From NCBI GenBank assembly GCA_016718825.1, contig JADKCL010000006.1:254043-318042 (forward strand): 64,000 bases of DNA. Direction: 5' to 3'. Below the pieces are notes generated by a model, which saw nothing but the letters and a program-made list of their open reading frames with translations, did not search any database and was not told the origin of the DNA. Origin of the DNA: Bacteroidota bacterium (lineage in GTDB: Bacteria > Bacteroidota > Bacteroidia > J057 > JADKCL01). How positions within the stretch are numbered: the stretch's first letter is position 1; each line of letters starts with the position of its first letter. Of this stretch, positions 17,983 through 26,030 are shown piece by piece. A program made the translations under genes and the position numbers.

Positions 17983-18125
17983 CGGTCAATTCAATTTTTG
18001 TGTACTCCGGATATCAACCCTTTACAAACCAAAAATACTGAGTTTTTCCTCGAATCGCAATCCGGCAGGCTGACCTTTTCCCCGCTTTTTCCCCTTCAAA
18101 ATTCGGTTTGAAGCGTCATCTTACT

Positions 18126-18133
18126 TAATTTTG
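18126..18133 (+). promoter_or_regulatory. Candidate -7 promoter box for the acidic-insert dehydrogenase-like gene
   Basis: TAATTTTG fits the Bacteroidota TAnnTTTG -7 consensus and lies 11 bases before the ATG. A TTTG at 18107-18110 is a possible -33 element, but the gap is shorter than usual. Confidence 0.4.
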
Positions 18134-18144
18134 CAGCAAATTCA

Positions 18145-19074
18145 ATGACGATGAAAAAGGTACTTGTGGTCGGTGACGCAGAGCGCGTAAAGGAGTTCAA
18201 AATGCTGAATTTGCAGCATGCAGAGGTCACATATCATGAATACGCGAGTTTCGATTCGATGGAATTGGACTGGAACAGCGAAAGTACTTTTGGTGAAGGC
18301 GCGGAGGATGAAGACGAGGACGAAGATGACAACGAACTTGTTTTTGGTGAAGCCGTTGATGATGAGGAAGATGATTTGATTTTTGTCGAGGAAGACGACG
18401 ACGAGGAGGGGGAAGAGGCCGACGACGAAGGTGGCGATGAATATGTGTTTGGCGGACGATGGGAAGATGACGACGATGATGAGCATGACGATTCGCCCGA
18501 CACCGACGGTTATGACATCATTTTCGACTTGAATTTTGATGATGACGAGAGTTCGTTTGTGAACTATCTCTACAATGAAGGGCAGGTGGTGATCGCTTGC
18601 GCTGTCAAAAAATCATTGGCAGAGATGGTCAGCGGATTCGAGCACATGGATTGCAAAATATTTGGAATGAATGCTTTGCCAACGTTTATTGATCGGCCAA
18701 AGCTCGAAATGAGCATGATCGAACGGGCAGATCACATGATTCTCGAGGCAACGATGAAGACCCTCGGACTCGAATACGAACTCGTGCAGGATCAGGTCGG
18801 AATGGTCACGCCGCGTGTCGTTTCCATGATCATCAACGAAGCGGCTTTTGTCTTGGGCGAAGGTACAGCCACCGTCGAGGCGGTGGATCAGGCAATGAAA
18901 CTCGGGACCAACTATCCACAGGGACCGTTTGAATGGTGCGACAAAATCGGCGTTTGGAACGTTGTGGAGGTGATTGAAGCACTGCACAAAACCTACGGAG
19001 ACGGAAAGTACAAACTGGCACCTGCCTTGCGCAGGCAGCGTGACTTGGACTTGCGTTTCTATCCGCAGCCCTGA
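18145..19074 (+). CDS. 3-hydroxyacyl-CoA dehydrogenase-like protein with a long acidic insert
   Basis: 309 residues. The C-terminal half (about 205-300) is a recognisable 3-hydroxyacyl-CoA dehydrogenase C-terminal domain: GMVTPRVVSMIINEAAFVLG, then VEAVDQAMKLGTNYPQGPFE and VIEALHKTYGDGKYKLAP. The N-terminal Rossmann half is degenerate. It begins MKKVLVVGDAERVKEF and lacks the usual GxGxMG dinucleotide loop, so NAD-dependent catalysis is doubtful. Residues about 50-125 are an Asp/Glu tract broken three times by small hydrophobic units (ELVFGE, LIFVEE, EYVFGG), which suggests expansion of a short repeat. Short Rossmann-degenerate members of this family occur in Bacteroidota, but this insert looks unusual. 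Cytoplasmic; function unknown. Confidence 0.75.
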   Translation: MTMKKVLVVGDAERVKEFKMLNLQHAEVTYHEYASFDSMELDWNSESTFGEGAEDEDEDEDDNELVFGEAVDDEEDDLIFVEEDDDEEGEEADDEGGDEYVFGGRWEDDDDDEHDDSPDTDGYDIIFDLNFDDDESSFVNYLYNEGQVVIACAVKKSLAEMVSGFEHMDCKIFGMNALPTFIDRPKLEMSMIERADHMILEATMKTLGLEYELVQDQVGMVTPRVVSMIINEAAFVLGEGTATVEAVDQAMKLGTNYPQGPFEWCDKIGVWNVVEVIEALHKTYGDGKYKLAPALRRQRDLDLRFYPQP

Positions 19075-19101
19075 TCTCGGCCATTTGTTTAAATTGGTCT
19101 T

Positions 19102-20565
19102 GTGAAATGGAATCCGTCAGTGAAAATTCCGCAACGGCCTTGGGTGCTCGCTTTGGTTGTTTTTGCAGTCAATCTCCTGCTCAAAGCACTGTTTTTGGGC
19201 GCACAGGACATTGCCCTTGACGAACCATTTACCTTGTTTTGGGCACAGCGTCCTCTCGGTGATATTCTGGAACTTGCAAAAAACGAGAACAATCCGCCGC
19301 TTCATTTCCTGATTGAACATATCTGGATTCGCTTTTTCGGAATCGGGCCGTTCAGCGTACGCTTCCCTTCCTTGATTTTCAGCAGTCTTTGTGCCGCGAC
19401 GGTTTTTCATGTCGGGCAGCGTCACTTTGGTTGGGTTGCCGGCGTCGGGGCAAGTTTGCTTTTCACCTTCTCCACGGAGCAAATCTATTATTCCCACGAG
19501 GCAAGAACCTATGCCTTGCTGAGCCTGCTTGTCGCTTTGTCGATCGGTAGCTTTCTACAGATTTTGGACGAGCCACGACGTATTCGGCCCTATTTGCTTT
19601 TGGGCATCTGGAATATCCTGTTGATTTATAGCCATTTTCTAGGAATTTGGGTGCTCCTCCTTCAGGCAGTATGCGTGTTGGCGGTTCAAGAGCGCCGCGT
19701 TTTAATTCCTCGTTTTCTGGTGCTTTATCTGGCTATTCTCCTTGCTTATGCGCCCAATCTTTATGCCTTGCTGATGCGCCTCCGGTCTGTGGCGGCAACG
19801 CCGACGTGGGTGCCCAAACCGCATTGGACCCAGCTTTATGGCCATGTGAACATTTTCTGGAACGGAAAGTGGGCCACGATCGCCTGCATTGTGGTGGTGA
19901 TCATCGGGTTGGTATTGACTTTTCGCAACGGCGGTAAAGGCCAATTTGCTGGCGACCGAAGGCAATTGCGCAAGGCGCTCATTTTGGGTGCGATGTTTGC
20001 CGGCATTTACCTGGGCATCTATATTCAATCCTTGGTATTCACACCGGCTTTCATTCCGCGGTATCTCAGTTGGGTTTCCGTTCCATTTTTCATGGCGGTT
20101 GCAGCACTCTTCACCTTGCTATTTGCGGATGTCCGGTGGCGAATGGCCGGATTCGGGTTGATTGTGGCTGCGATGCTCCCGGGTTTCAAGCTGAATCCGG
20201 GGAATGACCGGGCTGTGAAGCCGATGGTGGAGTTTGTCAGGCAATCCATGCAACCCGGGACAATTTTGATCATTGCCCCCGACTATTTTGACAAGACCTA
20301 TCTCTATCATGCCGACCTTCCTCTGTTCCAGGATTATTTGCACTGGCAGGAGAAATTTGCTGCAAAGGGCATTTTTCCAGTCAATGGCTTTTCATCCCTG
20401 CCAACCCAGGCCTTGGCCGCGGCGCAGCGGGTCGTGCTCATCGATGCCGATATTCAGTCGGTTTATCCGCAAAATGGGATTCTTGATGGCTTGAAAGCAG
20501 ATTTTCAAGTGAAACAGGACCAAAATTTCGAAAAGGCGATGCGGGTTTATGTGTTGGAAAGGTAG
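19102..20565 (+). CDS. GT39/PMT-like membrane glycosyltransferase
   Basis: 487 residues with about 10-12 membrane segments. The GTG at 19102 is the only start that keeps the first membrane helix (WVLALVVFAVNLLLKALFLG). The first periplasmic loop carries the acidic pair of GT-C enzymes (DIALDEPFTLFWAQRP) followed by ENNPPLHFLIEHIWIRFFG and GPFSVRFPSLIF, the signature layout of the PMT_2/GT39 group. YYSHEARTYALLSLLVAL is the second diagnostic loop. Such enzymes move a sugar from polyprenyl phosphate onto a lipid, protein or glycan on the periplasmic side. A polyprenyl-phosphate sugar synthase-like gene lies immediately beyond, on the opposite strand. Confidence 0.82.
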   Translation: MKWNPSVKIPQRPWVLALVVFAVNLLLKALFLGAQDIALDEPFTLFWAQRPLGDILELAKNENNPPLHFLIEHIWIRFFGIGPFSVRFPSLIFSSLCAATVFHVGQRHFGWVAGVGASLLFTFSTEQIYYSHEARTYALLSLLVALSIGSFLQILDEPRRIRPYLLLGIWNILLIYSHFLGIWVLLLQAVCVLAVQERRVLIPRFLVLYLAILLAYAPNLYALLMRLRSVAATPTWVPKPHWTQLYGHVNIFWNGKWATIACIVVVIIGLVLTFRNGGKGQFAGDRRQLRKALILGAMFAGIYLGIYIQSLVFTPAFIPRYLSWVSVPFFMAVAALFTLLFADVRWRMAGFGLIVAAMLPGFKLNPGNDRAVKPMVEFVRQSMQPGTILIIAPDYFDKTYLYHADLPLFQDYLHWQEKFAAKGIFPVNGFSSLPTQALAAAQRVVLIDADIQSVYPQNGILDGLKADFQVKQDQNFEKAMRVYVLER

Positions 20566-20590
20566 GGATTCAGGCTGAATTCCTTCGTCG

Positions 20591-21319
20591 TCACTTCCAC
20601 TTCTTGAAAAGCGAGCTCCATTTGATTTTCAGGACGCCAAAGAAGGCTTCGTTGAAAATCTTGCCACTCATCTTGCTTTCACCGCGTTTGCGGTCCGTGA
20701 AAATGATCGGCACCTCCTTGATTTTGAAGCCGTATTTCCACGTGCGGAATTTCATTTCGATTTGAAAGGCATAGCCCACGAAGCGTGGCGGCTCTTGCAA
20801 AATCTTCTCCAATACGCGTTTACGGTAGCATTTGAATCCCGCAGTGGTGTCGTGCACGGGCATCCAAGTCACGATACGCACATACACGCTCGCATACTTG
20901 CTCATAAGTACGCGCCCGCGCGGCCAATTTTCGACGCCGCCGCCTTTGACATAGCGCGAACCGACCGACAGATCAAATCCATCCTTTTCACAAGCGGCCA
21001 AAAGGCGTGGCAAGTCATCCGGATTGTGGCTGAAGTCACAGTCCATCTCGAAAAGGAATTCGTAGCCACGCGCCATTCCCCAGCGGAAGCCATGCACGTA
21101 AGCCGTTCCAAGGCCTTGTTTTCCAGCGCGTTCCTCGATGAAAAGACGATCGGGATATTCCGTTTGAAGGCCCTTTACGATCGTCGCCGTCCCGTCTGGG
21201 GAGCCGTCATCGACAATGAGCAAGTGGAAAGGCTGCGGGAGCGAAAACACTTTTCGCACCATCAGCTCCACATTTTCCTTCTCATTGTAGGTCGGTATGA
21301 TGACCAAGTACTGGGACAT
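20591..21319 (-). CDS. Polyprenol-phosphate mannosyltransferase-like GT2 enzyme
   Basis: 242 residues; the start at 21319 gives MSQYLVIIPTYNEKENVELM, the normal N-terminus (17 upstream codons look untranslated). GT2 fold marks are LLIVDDGSPDGTATIV, GKQGLGTAYVHGF and the metal-binding FLFEMDCDFSHNPDDLP. VGSRYVKGGGVENWP, TAGFKCYRKRVLE and a C-terminal DRKRGESKMSG follow. This is the single-domain DPM1-like type without C-terminal membrane helices. It transfers a hexose, usually mannose, from GDP-sugar to polyprenyl phosphate on the cytoplasmic face. That product is the donor type used by GT39-type enzymes such as the convergent neighbour ending at 20565. Confidence 0.9.
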   Translation of the reverse strand: MSQYLVIIPTYNEKENVELMVRKVFSLPQPFHLLIVDDGSPDGTATIVKGLQTEYPDRLFIEERAGKQGLGTAYVHGFRWGMARGYEFLFEMDCDFSHNPDDLPRLLAACEKDGFDLSVGSRYVKGGGVENWPRGRVLMSKYASVYVRIVTWMPVHDTTAGFKCYRKRVLEKILQEPPRFVGYAFQIEMKFRTWKYGFKIKEVPIIFTDRKRGESKMSGKIFNEAFFGVLKIKWSSLFKKWK

Positions 21320-21571
21320 GCGCCAAATATAGGGCAAAAAACCTTGCTGCAAAATCCAATCAGCTACCAAGGTCCTTCTACATCAGGGCAAATTTTCATG
21401 GCCTGTTTCTTTGACGAAATCCACTGAATTCTTTCCCGATGCGACTAATTCGAATTTCGGAACAATTTTTTTTGAATTCCTGCCGTATACATTCCTGAAC
21501 TACGCCCCCTGCTAAGGTTGGATGTTTTGAATGGATAGGCAATTTCTCGCGGAATATGCCTGAGAGAAAGG

Positions 21572-22453
21572 ATGGACAATAAAATGAACAGGTATTTTGA
21601 AAGGATTCGCTTGTTTTTGATCGGTTTGGTGTTCCTTTTGGGAGCAGGAAGCATGCATGATGCCCAAGCAGCATCGTCACGGGACGTTTTTCACCGAACT
21701 TATTTTTGGCATTTTGACGGTGAGAGCTACGTTTTGGAATATGATTTCCCTTGGGAGACCTACCATTTTTACCAGGAAAAGCAGCGTGTGTTTCACAACT
21801 ATGCCGTCTATTCCTACGAAAATCCCCATTATTCCTTGTTGCCTGACTTTGTTCGCAAGCTGCAGTGTTTGGCCGATGAATCCCTGATGGACCGGGAAAC
21901 GACGCTGCGATTTGTCATCGCTTTCGTGCAACAACTTCAATATCAGCCTGAACGCGGTGAGTACCCCAAATTTCCGGTCGAAACGCTTGCCGAGCGGGGT
22001 GGAGATTGTGAGGACACGTCCATTTTGCTTGCAGCGATGCTCCGCGAATTGGGTTATTCGGCGATTCTGCTCAATCCTCCTGGTCATATGGCGGTTGCGG
22101 TGGCCTGTGACGACTGCAATGGCGCTGCACTTGATCAAAATGGCCTGAAATATTACTATGTCGAAACGACGGCAGCAGGCTACGCCATTGGCGAAGTTCC
22201 CGAGGATTATAAGTTCTCCAACGGAAAGGTGCATACCTTGGCGGTCACCCGCGACGACCTTTGGGTGCTCAACGCCTTCGTTCCCAAGCGTGCCTCCTCT
22301 GGTTTGGTCTATTTTGTGAGCGAAGACGCCGGTACCGCATTGGCTACGTCGCAGCGCGGAGAACCGGTAAAGGCCACGGCCACCCTCAAGACCGTTGACG
22401 TCGCTGGAAAAGTGAGCAAGTCCAGAAGTTATACTGTCGAGCAAAATTGGTAA
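21572..22453 (+). CDS. Secreted transglutaminase-like protein
   Basis: 293 residues. A signal peptide spans about residues 5-33 (RLFLIGLVFLLGAGSMHDAQA, cleavage after AQA); ATG 21584 is an alternative start four codons in. The catalytic triad of the transglutaminase-like cysteine-protease fold is visible: Cys146 in ERGGDCEDTS, His172 in PPGHMAVAV and Glu198 in YYVETTAAG. TLRFVIAFVQQLQYQPERGE just before the cysteine is typical. The C-terminal 80 residues have no recognised domain. Probably periplasmic; substrate unknown, and proteolysis, crosslinking or amide hydrolysis are all possible. Confidence 0.82.
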   Translation: MDNKMNRYFERIRLFLIGLVFLLGAGSMHDAQAASSRDVFHRTYFWHFDGESYVLEYDFPWETYHFYQEKQRVFHNYAVYSYENPHYSLLPDFVRKLQCLADESLMDRETTLRFVIAFVQQLQYQPERGEYPKFPVETLAERGGDCEDTSILLAAMLRELGYSAILLNPPGHMAVAVACDDCNGAALDQNGLKYYYVETTAAGYAIGEVPEDYKFSNGKVHTLAVTRDDLWVLNAFVPKRASSGLVYFVSEDAGTALATSQRGEPVKATATLKTVDVAGKVSKSRSYTVEQNW

Positions 22454-22460
22454 AATGACC

Positions 22461-22620
22461 GCGTCGGGGGCGCTATGACCACGCGGTGTGTGCGCCCCTG
22501 ACGCTGGTTCTGTCCTATGTTGTGTGGTAGCGTCGGGGGCGCTCACACCGCTTTTGGGTAGCGCCCCTTGGGTAGCGCCCCCGACGCGGAAGAAGAAGGT
22601 GTGGGTAGCGCCCCCGACGC
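22461..22620. repeat. Cluster of AGCGCCCCCGACGC repeats, two in each orientation
   Basis: The motif gcgtcgggggcgct occurs at 22461-22474 and 22530-22543, and its exact reverse complement at 22574-22587 and 22607-22620. A partial copy lies near 22558-22566. Plus and minus copies can pair into long GC-rich hairpins. The cluster fills the gap between two convergent genes (the transglutaminase-like gene and the ABC exporter), where it could act as a bidirectional terminator or be a REP-like dispersed repeat. Confidence 0.75.
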
Positions 22621-22637
22621 GAAACTGAAACTGTATC

Positions 22638-24476
22638 TCAAACCGCAACGCTCGCGTCTGCAAATTGCAGGGTGTAGAGCCTGCGGTAGAGTCCGTCTTG
22701 CTCCAGGAGGCTTTGGTGGTTGCCGCGTTCGACGATTTGGCCCTTTTCCATGACGAGGATTTGGTCGGCTTTTTGGATGGTTGAGAGGCGGTGGGCAACG
22801 AGGATGGACGTGCGGCCCGCAAGGACCTTGTCAATCGCTGCTTGGATCATTTCCTCGGATTCCGTGTCAATGTTGGAGGTGGCTTCGTCCAAAATGAGGA
22901 TGCTCGGGTCGAATGCGATCACCCTGGCAAATGCGATCAATTGCCGTTGCCCTGCGCTCAGGGTCGCGCCGCGCTCCTGCACGTTGTACATGTATCCGCC
23001 CGGGAGGTTTTCAATGAATTTGTCAGCTCCTACGACTTCTGCCGCGCGTTTGGCCTGTTCCAGCGAAATGCCCGGATGGTTCAGGGTGATATTCTCATAG
23101 ACCGTGCCCGAAAACAAAAAGACATCCTGCAAGACCAAACCGACCAATTGCCGGAGTTGGCTCAATTCGTAGTCGTCGATGTCGTGGCCATTGATGGCGA
23201 TTTTGCCACGGTTGATTTCGTAGAAGCGGGTCAAGAGGTTGATAATGGTCGATTTGCCGGCTCCGGTCGAACCCACGAATGCGATTTTCTGCCCCGATTG
23301 GACTTCGAAGCTCACATCCCGCAACACCCAATCCTGCTCGGTATAGGCAAACCATACCTTGTCGAAGGTGATTTGCATGTCGCTGCCTTTCGGAGGGGCC
23401 ATCAATGTGCCTTCATTGGGGATTTTGTCATCTTGGTCGAGAATCTTGAAGATCCTTTCGGCGCTGACCATGCCCAATTGCAGCGTATTGAATTGATCCG
23501 CCAACATGCGGATCGGCCGGAAAAACATGTTGATGTACATGAGGAAGGCCACCATGACCCCGAAGCTCAGGTAGTCGTTCAAGACGTTGCCGACGCCGTA
23601 CCAGACAAGCAATGCCTGCGCGAGGGCCGTGACGACTTCGACAACAGGGAAGAAGATGCTGTATGCCGTTACCGAACGTTGATTGGCCTGTTCGTGCTCG
23701 CGGTTGAGCTGCTCGAAGCGGTCATATTCGACCTTTTCGCGGTTGAAGATTTGAATGGCCAACATGCCCGTGATATGCTCCTGCAAAAAGGCATTCATCA
23801 GACTCACGTACTTCCGCACACCCTGAAAGGCAGATTTGACGGCATTTTTGAAGATCCAGGTCGCGACAAGCAGGACCGGTACGCTCGTGAGGACCACGAG
23901 GGTAAGTTTCCAGCTTGTGGCAAACATCACGGCAAAAATGAAAATCAGCGTGAGCAATTCCTCGAGAATGTGGGCAATGCCTTCGCTGAAAATGTCATTG
24001 AGGGTTTCGACGTCGCTGATGGTCCGCGTTTGGAGCATTCCCACGGGATTTTTGTCGAAAAAGCGCAGGTTCATCCCCGTCAGGTGATCGTACACCTTGA
24101 TGCGAATGTCCCGAATGACGGATTGCCCGAGCCAACCGGTCAGGGATGTGAGCAGGTACATGATGGCTGCGCGCACAAGCAAGAGGCCCAAGGAAATCAG
24201 GATCCAAGTGCGGACGCCTGCGACGTTGCCTTGGAGGGTCGGCTTGTCGAGAATGTGCTGAAATACCCAGGGAATGAGCGGGGAAAGGGCTGCGCTGATC
24301 AACGTGAGCGAAAGCACGAGGATAAACCGCCCTTTATAGGGACGTGTGTAGGCGAAGAGCCGCTTGATCAGCGCCCAGTCAAATGCCGAACCTTTGACGG
24401 CCTCCGGAGATTTTTTCGCTTCTGCCACACTTCTTTTTTCGCCCCGCAAAATTAGCGGAATTCTGTGTAGGAACAT
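22638..24476 (-). CDS. ABC exporter, fused membrane and ATPase domains (MsbA-like)
   Basis: 612 residues: a six-helix ABC membrane domain (about 40-345) and an ATPase domain (about 370-605). Walker A GSTGAGKS lies at about 398-405, the Q-loop in LVLQDVFLFSGTVYENITL, signature TLSAGQRQL at about 505, Walker B ILILDEATSNID at about 525 and H-loop VAHRLST. FFDKNPVGMLQTRTISDVET is the usual cytoplasmic coupling region. It works as a homodimer or heterodimer in the inner membrane, exporting lipid or drug-like hydrophobic molecules; substrate not predictable. The first 30 residues are variable, so the start is uncertain. Confidence 0.92.
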   Translation of the reverse strand: MFLHRIPLILRGEKRSVAEAKKSPEAVKGSAFDWALIKRLFAYTRPYKGRFILVLSLTLISAALSPLIPWVFQHILDKPTLQGNVAGVRTWILISLGLLLVRAAIMYLLTSLTGWLGQSVIRDIRIKVYDHLTGMNLRFFDKNPVGMLQTRTISDVETLNDIFSEGIAHILEELLTLIFIFAVMFATSWKLTLVVLTSVPVLLVATWIFKNAVKSAFQGVRKYVSLMNAFLQEHITGMLAIQIFNREKVEYDRFEQLNREHEQANQRSVTAYSIFFPVVEVVTALAQALLVWYGVGNVLNDYLSFGVMVAFLMYINMFFRPIRMLADQFNTLQLGMVSAERIFKILDQDDKIPNEGTLMAPPKGSDMQITFDKVWFAYTEQDWVLRDVSFEVQSGQKIAFVGSTGAGKSTIINLLTRFYEINRGKIAINGHDIDDYELSQLRQLVGLVLQDVFLFSGTVYENITLNHPGISLEQAKRAAEVVGADKFIENLPGGYMYNVQERGATLSAGQRQLIAFARVIAFDPSILILDEATSNIDTESEEMIQAAIDKVLAGRTSILVAHRLSTIQKADQILVMEKGQIVERGNHQSLLEQDGLYRRLYTLQFADASVAV

Positions 24477-24602
24477 GGAAAATGCAGGGAATGTTTTGTT
24501 GAATTTGTGGGCTACAATTCGTCAGGATACTGCTGTGGCGTTTGGATGTTGGTCGGGAATCAACTAGATTGGCTCTCCAATTCATCCAACTAAATACCTT
24601 TT

Positions 24603-26027
24603 ATGAGTAGCAAGGACGCTATTTCGCAGCCCCGTGCTGAAATTCAGAACCGTGCGGATCTGATTCAAGCGCTCACGGTTGCTTCGCAGCTCGAACACGG
24701 GCTCATGCTGATGTACCTTTATGCGGCATTTTCCATGAAGTCATTCCCCGAGGAACTGACGCAAAACGCTGAACCGGAGGTCCTTCGCAGCAAGCTTCGC
24801 AATTGGGAAGCGGGCATTTTGCGGGTGGCACGTCAGGAAATGGAGCATCTCGGGTTTGTCTGCAACATGCTTTCGGCGATTGGGGGCAATCAGTATTTTG
24901 ACCGGCCCAATTTCCCGCAGCCCAAGCAGTTTTGGCCGGTGAAGCTGCCCATTCAACTGGAGCGGTTCAATGTTTCCTCCCTGCTGCGGTTCTTGGCCTT
25001 CGAAAAGCCACAAAACCTGAAGGATCCCGACATTGATCCGCTGCTCAAACTTCAGACGACTGCGCTCAAATCCTCCGCACAGCCCATCGAATTGCGGTTT
25101 TCCTCCATCGGGGACTTGTATGGGCAGATTCGAAAGGCATTTGCAACCCTTCCCGAAGACCAACTGTTTGTCGTTCCAGCCAAGGAACAAGTCAACAACG
25201 ACACACTTTTTGGTTCGGGGAGCATGACCAAACCCACGTATGACATGTTCATTTTCAAGGTATGGGACCGCCAAAGTGCGATCAATGCCGTGGATGAGAT
25301 CATTGAGCAGGGGGAGGGGACGCTTTCGCCAGGGACTTTGAAGGTCAGCGATCTCGATCCCAACTGCCATTATATGCAGTTTCGGAAGATTTTTGAGGAA
25401 TACATCGGCGGATTTGGCCGGATGAATCCCCCGCAGCCGGTTTTTGAGGGGGCGCGGAATTGTGTGCGCAACCCAGCCTGGGAATTGCATCAGGACACGA
25501 TCACCATGGAAGTCTTCCGCGGGGTCGATCCACAACCCGAATTGTCGGTTGCCGTGGTGACGCATCCTTGGACCCGCGAACTCATGGGCATCGCCAATAC
25601 CGCCTACGAATCGCTGATGCAGATGCTCGTGCGCCTGTACACATACGCGGGGGACACTCCTGCGGAGATCGATGGCCTCGTGCAGACGGTGTTTTTCCCG
25701 ATGATGACCATGGCGATCAGGCCGCTGTCGGAATTGGTGAGTCTGCTGCCGGCCTTTGCGGATGGCAAGGGAGGTTATACTGCGGGTCCCGGCTTCGAAT
25801 TTTTCCGCACGATCGGCTTCCTGCCCCATAAGCCGGCAGCCTGGATCACGATTCACGAACGGCTTGCTGAAAACGCCGCCAATTTTGCGGAGGCGGTGAA
25901 GGTTGTGCCGCCCGAGGTCAAAAAACTGCTGGAGCAACAAGGCTACCGGCCCGATGTGGCCCTGCCTTTCATTCAGCAAAACCTGAGCCGCATTTCCATG
26001 AATTTTGCCACCTATATGAATCTCTGA
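24603..26027 (+). CDS. Ferritin-like domain protein (VioB-associated family)
   Basis: 474 residues, no signal peptide. The N-terminal part (about 15-250) has the two helix motifs of the PF12902-type ferritin-like domain: ASQLEHGLMLMYLYAAFSMK, then RVARQEMEHLGFVCNMLSAI. The glutamates and histidines would hold a metal centre. This domain is best known from VioB/RebD/StaD-type imine-forming enzymes of bisindole biosynthesis and from many unassigned stand-alone proteins. The C-terminal part (MQMLVRLYTYAGDTPAEIDG onward) contains further helices with a MTMAIRPLSELVSLLP segment. It is followed after 3 bases by an unknown gene that is probably its partner. The reaction is unknown. Confidence 0.72.
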   Translation: MSSKDAISQPRAEIQNRADLIQALTVASQLEHGLMLMYLYAAFSMKSFPEELTQNAEPEVLRSKLRNWEAGILRVARQEMEHLGFVCNMLSAIGGNQYFDRPNFPQPKQFWPVKLPIQLERFNVSSLLRFLAFEKPQNLKDPDIDPLLKLQTTALKSSAQPIELRFSSIGDLYGQIRKAFATLPEDQLFVVPAKEQVNNDTLFGSGSMTKPTYDMFIFKVWDRQSAINAVDEIIEQGEGTLSPGTLKVSDLDPNCHYMQFRKIFEEYIGGFGRMNPPQPVFEGARNCVRNPAWELHQDTITMEVFRGVDPQPELSVAVVTHPWTRELMGIANTAYESLMQMLVRLYTYAGDTPAEIDGLVQTVFFPMMTMAIRPLSELVSLLPAFADGKGGYTAGPGFEFFRTIGFLPHKPAAWITIHERLAENAANFAEAVKVVPPEVKKLLEQQGYRPDVALPFIQQNLSRISMNFATYMNL

Positions 26028-26030
26028 GCC

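Noticed and set aside
18234..18503. A serine-rich minus-strand frame
   Set aside because: It is the reverse complement of the acidic Asp/Glu tract; poly-Ser follows from the GAC/GAT/GAG codons opposite.
22791..24455. A 554-codon plus-strand frame opposite the ABC exporter
   Set aside because: All ABC motifs lie on the minus strand; the plus translation is charged and motif-free.
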